Assembly: GCA_029204225.1 (NCBI GenBank)
Contig: CM055111.1
Span: forward strand, 27,796,340-27,860,339
Direction of reading: 5' to 3'
Length of the DNA stretch: 64,000 bases
Source: Diphasiastrum complanatum
Taxonomy: Eukaryota > Streptophyta > Lycopodiopsida > Lycopodiales > Lycopodiaceae
A program made the position numbers and the translations under genes. How positions within the stretch are numbered: position 1 is the first letter of the stretch; each line of letters starts with the position of its first letter. The notes under the pieces are model-generated. The model searched no databases. It had not been told where the DNA came from and saw only the letters and a program-made list of their open reading frames with translations. Of the stretch, positions 59,030 to 64,000 are shown in pieces.

Positions 59030-60568
59030 TTGATGGCAACAGCGACAACTCAGGTGACTGGCCTACTCCAAGAAATCAGGGAGAATTATGGTGTAGATGC
59101 ATTGGCGAAGGACTTAATGATCGAATTCCAGCAGGGAAAGCCTCATAAACATTTCACTTGGAAAGATCAAATGGTTGTTTATAAACAACGCAGAGTATAT
59201 GTCCCAGACAACATCAACCTGAGGAAGAAAGTCTTGCGAGAACATCATGACGTACTAGCCGTTGGGCATCCAGGGGTGAATAGCATGTATCAACTTCTCA
59301 AAAGAGGCTTCTATTGGCCAAGTATGTGGGCAGACGTTGAATCCTATGTGCAAACATGCCCGACATGTCAACAAGTGAAGGTGGAACCGCTAGCTCCAGT
59401 TGGACTACTCCAACCATTACCGGTACCAGCATACCCATGGGATTCGGTGAGCATGGATTTTATTGTTCAACTATCACGGTGCCAAGGCTTCGACTCAATT
59501 TATGTGGTGGTTGACCGGTTTTCAAAGCAAGTTCATCTAGTACCAACTAAAAGTTCAGTGACAGCTGAAGAAGTGGCAAGGTTATTTTTCAAATGTGTTT
59601 TCAAATACCACGGCCTGCCTAGAACGATTATTTCTGACCGAGACACCAAGTTCGTTGGAAAGTTTTGGACTTGTCTATTTCGCCTCGTGGGAACCGGACT
59701 GAATTTCAGTACTGCATATCACCCTCAGTCAGATGGGCAAATGAAGCGAGTCAATCGACAGATTGAACAATATTTACGAAATTATGTCACTTGGGACCAA
59801 TCCGATTGGGTCAACTACTTAGATATTCTCGAGTTTGCACATAACAACCAAGTGAACAGATCTACTAGAAGGGCACCCTTCGAGATAAGCAATGGTCGGC
59901 TACCGATTGTTCCAAGCTCTTTTCTTACAGGCGTGCAGGAAACACCAGTACCCACTGTGGAGGAATTCATCAATGAGTGGCACACAAAGCTGATAGACGT
60001 GAAGGCATTTTTAGAGCAGTCACAAAGGAGTATGGCAGCTGACGTAAACCCACATCGACGAGAACTGGAATTTGAGGAAGGTGATCAAGTATGGCTGAAC
60101 ACAAAGAACATTGCGTTACCAAAAAGTTTTTTTCATAAGTTTGCTCGACCTTATGCGGGACCATATTATGTCACCAAGAAGATCAACCCAGTGGCTTACC
60201 GATTAGTGCTGCCATCCAGCTTGGATATACACAATGTGTTTCATATCTCATTACTCAAACGATACAAACCAGATGAACGATTTGATCGGCAACACGAACT
60301 CCGTCACCCACCAACGACACTTGATGATACGAAGAGACAACTTGTACCAGAACAAATATTGACACATAGAAAGCGAACTGGCGTTCAACATGAATATCTA
60401 GTGAAGTGGCTACGGGCTCCACTTATTGAGGCTTCTTGGGAGTACGAAGACAAACTTAAGGAGGGAGCCCCTGAAGTACTAGCAGATTATCTACAGAAGA
60501 ACCAACGCGATAGCCGTTTTCCCAGATCGGCACACAAAGCACTACCTGGCGGCATGCCTCCTACATAA
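59030..60568 (+). pseudogene. Chromovirus integrase with chromodomain
   Basis: 512-codon frame. HHCC zinc part: EHHDVLAVGHPG ... YVQTCPTCQQVK. Core: SVSMDFIVQLSRC (Asp 1), YVVVDRFSKQVHLVPTK, GLPRTIISDRDTKF (Asp 2), and SDGQMKRVNRQIEQYLRN, where the catalytic Glu of the usual QTERVN is Lys (codon 59744-59746, residue 239). C-terminal: FEEGDQVWLNTKNIALP, FARPYAGPYYVTKKINPVAYRL and HNVFHISLLKRYKPD. Chromodomain about residues 443-489: LVPEQILTHRKRTG, HEYLVKWLRAPLIEASWEYE. The frame is otherwise open, but integration activity should be lost. Confidence 0.95.
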
Positions 60569-60796
60569 ACATTCATGGCCAATCTAAAGTTCAAGGAACT
60601 TCCCGATATCTTTCTTAAGTGTGCCAATAAATCACTTGCAGCTTTACACAGGTTTTACGTAAGTGAACTTTATCTACACTTTTCTTGTGCTACTGCCAAT
60701 GTATTTTGTGATTCAAAGTTGTTAAGGCCGGTGAATTAAGCCCGTGCCATACGTCCTAGGTCTAGTTTGGCCCTGATGAGGACATCAGCTTTTTCA

Positions 60797-60809
60797 AACG
60801 AGGGGAGGA
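60797..60809 (+). promoter_or_regulatory. Polypurine tract
   Basis: aacgaggggagga directly precedes the 3' LTR and is conserved before the LTR at 34412 (minus). Confidence 0.92.
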
Positions 60810-61721
60810 TGTTGTAAAGCTGACTTAGGTGCACCCAGCGTGCCCTGTAAGACTCTAAGGGGTGACACTCCCTAAGGTTCCAGAGCAAGTTAGAATGTCA
60901 AGGACTGAGCTTCCGACCTGTCGTGAGCCAGTCAAGTAGTCACAAGTCATGAGCTAGCTCTGGAGCTCGAGTCATGGCCTAGTCAGGAAGGAAGTTGATT
61001 CTGCCTCCGGAAGGGCTCCCGGGACCCATGTCCGGGAGCCAAACTGATTCTGCCAGGCTTGCCAGGCTTAATCAGCAAAATAAAAACTAAGTCCCAAAAA
61101 GCGTGCTTTACCAGAAAGCACTATGTTTCAGAATAGAGGGGGTGCGGCGAATCACAACAGAACTATAGGGGGAGACAGAAACTTGGGCAGCTCAACCAGC
61201 ACCAGGAATCCAGTCGCTAGGTCTCAGCTCTCTCTACCAGCACGAGCCAGGCACAATGCCCAGCACATGTTGGTGGCCCCGAGATCGGTCAGTCTATGTA
61301 TGAATGTAACCTCTTCCAAATCTAATAAAGTTGATCCTTGGGGATGATTACCATTTCGGTTTTGCCTCCGGGACTGGTCCAAGTGGAAGGACCCTTACTA
61401 CAACCTTTTTGAATCGCTGGCGCCTAAGGGTCCCTGTCATCGATATGGGGCTTGCCGCTATGCCAATCGGTCAGTTTGGCGACCACTATGCCTTGGGGGT
61501 TTCATGTGTGGCTTGTCTTTGCCTTTGGTTACCTTTTGGGGACAGATTCTGAGTTGGCTTTCGGGTTGGTTGGGATTCCAGTTTTCTTAAGTCTGAATGG
61601 TTAAGCTTGTTGCGTTTCTGAGTTGGCTTTTACGTAAGTGCATGATGGATGAATGTTAGACTTAAGTGCGTGTTGGGAAAACCGCTCAAGTCCTAGCACC
61701 CTTTGAGGCGCAGGCGCAACA
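60810..61721 (+). repeat. Chromovirus 3' LTR
   Basis: 912 bp, tgttgtaaag...gcgcaaca, followed by the duplication gctag. It lacks 8 bp found in the 5' LTR. Confidence 0.96.
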
Positions 61722-61726
61722 GCTAG

Positions 61727-62217
61727 CTATAGCTGTAGCTGCAAGTTCTATAGAAGAAACATCATGCATTCTACTGGTGAGCGCATACGTGATGTGGAGC
61801 TAGTGCATAATGCATTGTGTAGCATTGCAGAACCCTATCAGATGTTTGTGAGTGGAATAGGATCAAGAGAAAGATTGCCAACCTTTGACGAGCTCATAGG
61901 AATCTTGATACAGGAAGAGCAATGGTGAGAAATGGTGAAAGTTAGACGTCAAAATACTCACGATCAAGCACTTGCGACACGCCAAAAACAAGGCAAGGGC
62001 AAGGGCAAGAAAAAGTCTAAACAACAATTTGTCAAGACTCATGAGGATGAGGGATCTTCCAGTAAGACCAAGAAGAAAGACAAGTGCTTTTATTGTGGTA
62101 AAAAGGGCCATTGGAAGAGTGATTGTCGCAAATTCCTGACGGAACAAAACAAGGGAAAACCAAAGCTGTTAGAAATCAATGATAAACTTCATTGTTACTG
62201 TTTACAAGGTACATTAA
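61727..62217 (+). pseudogene. Copia gag relic (3' half)
   Basis: Plus strand: AEPYQMFVSGIGSRERLPTF and DELIGILIQEEQW, homologous to the gag of Copia D (SHQMFVTSIATRENLPTYEE). A basic Lys/Gln-rich linker and an intact CCHC knuckle CFYCGKKGHWKSDC (about 62095-62135) follow. A TGA interrupts it near 61926. It is cut on the left by the chromovirus and on the right by the LTR of Copia D. Confidence 0.85.
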
Positions 62218-62416
62218 TGTTGATAGTTGTGACCAATTGTCATTAGCCGTAGGGTAGTCTATTAGTCTACTCGTAGATCTTCTCTCTCTATCAAGGATTC
62301 AAGGTTTATTTGTACATTTTACATTTAGTATGTTGTAGAGTGATAGTGTGATTGTGCGTGTTCTTCTTCCGCCTTCTTGTGGTGAATGCTTGATGTTGCA
62401 TATCTGATTGTTGACA
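62218..62416 (+). repeat. Copia D 5' LTR
   Basis: 199 bp from tgttgatagttgtgacc to gattgttgaca, TG...CA, followed at once by the primer-binding site. The start was chosen by TG next to the end of the interrupted gag, so it may shift by a few bases. Confidence 0.7.
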
Positions 62417-62428
62417 TGGTATCAGAGC
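62417..62428 (+). promoter_or_regulatory. Primer-binding site (initiator tRNA-Met)
   Basis: tggtatcagagc directly after the LTR. Confidence 0.93.
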
Positions 62429-62550
62429 AGCGATAGTCATGCGTGCCTGATTAGTGGATACAGCTTGTCACAGACTCCGCAATGAAGTGAGAAAGTCCTT
62501 CACGGGAGGTGAAAGCTTGGAGAGACAAAAACGGTTGGAAGAAATTATTC

Positions 62551-62890
62551 TTTGGTGTATTTTGCAGGTTTGGAGCTCAGAATCATCAGTGGGAAGATTT
62601 TTACAACACTTCCTAGTTGTTGTGAAAAGCACAGTCCCGGAGGCATCAAAAAGGCCAGGGCAGTATCAGACAGATTGAAAGTCTGTTGAGTAGGGGAGAT
62701 TTTTACAATACTTCTGAGTTGTTGTGGAAAGTGCTATTGTGTGAGAGGTTTGCCAAGAAATCTCTCATTTTTCTGTTTAGAGTACCGCAAATCACACTAG
62801 ACAATGTCTAGTACTGCCATTCAGAGTTAGGAGGCTTCATACTTTTCACATTACTAATTTCGGCCTTTTGAACGATCACACATTTCGAAA
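62551..62890 (+). other. Copia D leader, shared with 47722-48045
   Basis: Noncoding leader between primer-binding site and gag. It is repeated, with moderate divergence, at 47722-48045, so both belong to one family. Confidence 0.7.
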
Positions 62891-62990
62891 TCTTTGCAAA
62901 GAGGAGGCGGCGTAGCCGCTATGCTGAAGTGGAGAATCTAGAATATTCCCTCTGAACGTTCTGATATTCCCTCTACTTTTCATTTTTTCC

Positions 62991-63240
62991 GTACCAATGT
63001 CGGTGCGACACGCCAGAGGTAGAAAAAATCCTGAATAGTTGTACATCCGCGCGTCATCGTACATATATAGCATATCCGTACCAATATTGGATAAAAGCAC
63101 CAAAAGTAAAGAAAATACTGAGCAGTTGTACATCCGCGCATTTGATGATATCGTGTACCCATACCAATATCGAATCCACGCGCACGAGCTAAAGAAAATC
63201 CCGAGCAGTCGTGCACCCGCGCATCGTACCGATATCAGGT
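62991..63240. repeat. Tandem repeat in Copia D leader
   Basis: Units begin at 62991 (87 bp), 63078 (83 bp), 63161 (65 bp) and 63226 (partial), with a common start (g/a)taccaata and the core agttgtacatccgcgc. The unit is GC-richer than its surroundings. Frames across it are repeats, not a gene. Confidence 0.8.
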
Positions 63241-63308
63241 GTCCAATCAAAAATTTTACAGTTCTGTGGTGTGATAAATTTTGTGATCTAGACTCATCTA
63301 TCCAGTAA

Positions 63309-63956
63309 TGGCAACTCTAAGTGAGAGTCTCCTTAATGAGTGAAGCAAATTGGAAGGTGTCGGCAATTATGCAGTTTGGAAATTCAAACTGAAGAACATT
63401 TTGATGGAAAAGGAGCTATGGGAGATCGTGACAAGTGAAGAGACAAGACCAGTGATTGAAGAAGATCAGCGGACATTTGATAGGAGAAAATGAAAAGCCC
63501 AGAATATCATCAACCTATCAATTTGAGATGCAATTATTTCCTATATTTCAGATTCAGAAGGACCAAAAGAAACGTGGGATACTTCTAAAAACGAAGTTGC
63601 ATACATTGCGAATGGATGATGCAACTATCACCGATCACATACTGAAGATCAAAGAGATCCGTGACCAATTAGCAGCAGTTGGAGAGCGAGTACAAGATCG
63701 TGAGGTCGTGCAATTGACATTGAATAGTCTGAGTAAGTCACATCAGATGTTTGTGACGAGTATAGCCACAAGAGAAAATCTTCCAACCTATGAAGAACTA
63801 GGTGGATTGCTTTTGCAAGAAGAGCAATGTCAAGAGAGCTTGAATCATCATAATAGGAGCTATGATCAAGCTCTTGCAGTTAGAGGACGAGGTGGAAGAT
63901 TTGGTCATGGAAGGTATCAATCGAGAGGAGGAAACTCAAGCTGGATCAAAAGTTGA
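63309..63956 (+). pseudogene. Copia D gag
   Basis: Begins MATLSESLLNE, then a stop, then KLEGVGNYAVWKFKLKNILM and EKELWEIVTSEETRP, the typical start of Copia gag. After a frame change near 63500 it continues LKTKLHTLRMDDATITDHIL, KIKEIRDQLAAVGERV, SHQMFVTSIATRENLPTYEE and LLLQEEQCQESLNHH, and a Gly/Arg-rich tail (RGRGGRFGHGRYQSRGG), ending in TGA at 63954-63956. At least two stops and two frame changes. The zinc knuckle would follow beyond or near the window end. Confidence 0.9.
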
Positions 63957-64000
63957 AAGTAGAATTTGCCCATGATCATTGCTTTGTAAAGGATGTGAAC

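Larger units (their letters stand above)
55451..61721 (+). mobile_element. Chromovirus (Ty3/Gypsy), structurally complete, target duplication gctag
   Basis: 6271 bp with LTRs 55451-56370 and 60810-61721, a tRNA-Met primer-binding site, polypurine tract aacgaggggagga, and the perfect duplication gctag at 55446-55450 and 61722-61726. Protease-RT, RNase H and integrase with chromodomain are present, but gag is missing between the leader and the protease. The two LTRs differ by only a few dozen substitutions by eye and one 8-bp indel, so it is among the younger insertions here. The chromovirus clade cannot be named without a tree. Confidence 0.97.
62218..64000 (+). mobile_element. Copia D, short LTR, runs off the window
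   Basis: LTR 62218-62416, tRNA-Met primer-binding site, leader with a tandem repeat, gag from 63309. The 5-bp candidate duplication attaa precedes it (62213-62217); the right end is outside the window. It inserted into the gag of a related Copia. Confidence 0.8.

Noticed and set aside
62876-63250. Cys/Tyr-rich minus-strand frame with repeated RMYNxSxF units
   Set aside because: It comes from the tandem repeat in the Copia leader.

Overview
The window is nuclear DNA of a seed plant, most likely a gymnosperm. That lineage call is inference. It rests on a plant DUF547 gene with GT-AG introns, a plant-type LAT/PUT polyamine transporter, very low gene density and retrotransposons nested in retrotransposons. 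Only two host genes are visible: the last two coding exons of a DUF547 gene (4272-5521, +) and a complete intronless polyamine transporter (14792-16243, +). Most of the rest is recognisable LTR-retrotransposon sequence, most of it broken.

Layout. 1-4.1 kb: relics of a Ty3/Gypsy gag, a solo LTR with a perfect target duplication, a LINE reverse transcriptase and a Copia RNase H, probably inside a long intron of the DUF547 gene. 9.1-12.5 kb: a truncated Copia with a (GA)n-bearing LTR, and a second solo LTR. 14.8-16.2 kb: the transporter. 18.9-24.1 kb: a minus-strand Copia into which a plus-strand Copia (20134-23291, duplication aaatc) inserted; the inner one carries a small internal inversion. 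24.1-43.7 kb: a three-level nest. A plus-strand Copia is split in its integrase by a 14.3-kb minus-strand Ty3/Gypsy element (25983-40241, duplication caaat), whose own pol is replaced by a deleted chromovirus copy (33495-37207).

43.7-46.6 kb is largely unassigned and includes an 86-bp tandem repeat. 46.6-51.4 kb is a mosaic of Gypsy and Copia pieces. 53.5-55.4 kb is a minus-strand Copia relic. 55451-61721 is a structurally complete chromovirus with both LTRs, primer-binding site, polypurine tract and duplication gctag; it lacks gag, has a frameshift and two stops in pol, and its integrase catalytic Glu is replaced by Lys. 62218 to the window end is the start of a short-LTR Copia inserted in the gag of a relative.

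The observation I rate highest is a long extra reading frame (30582 down to about 27209, minus) between integrase and 3' LTR of the 14.3-kb Gypsy element. It keeps one frame for nearly 1,000 codons apart from scattered stops, has an ordered composition (globular, low-complexity, coiled-coil, globular), and I do not recognise its family. The same element carries a 24-bp minisatellite in two separate internal places. All element boundaries were read by eye from terminal TG/CA, target duplications and repeat comparison; no database search was possible.
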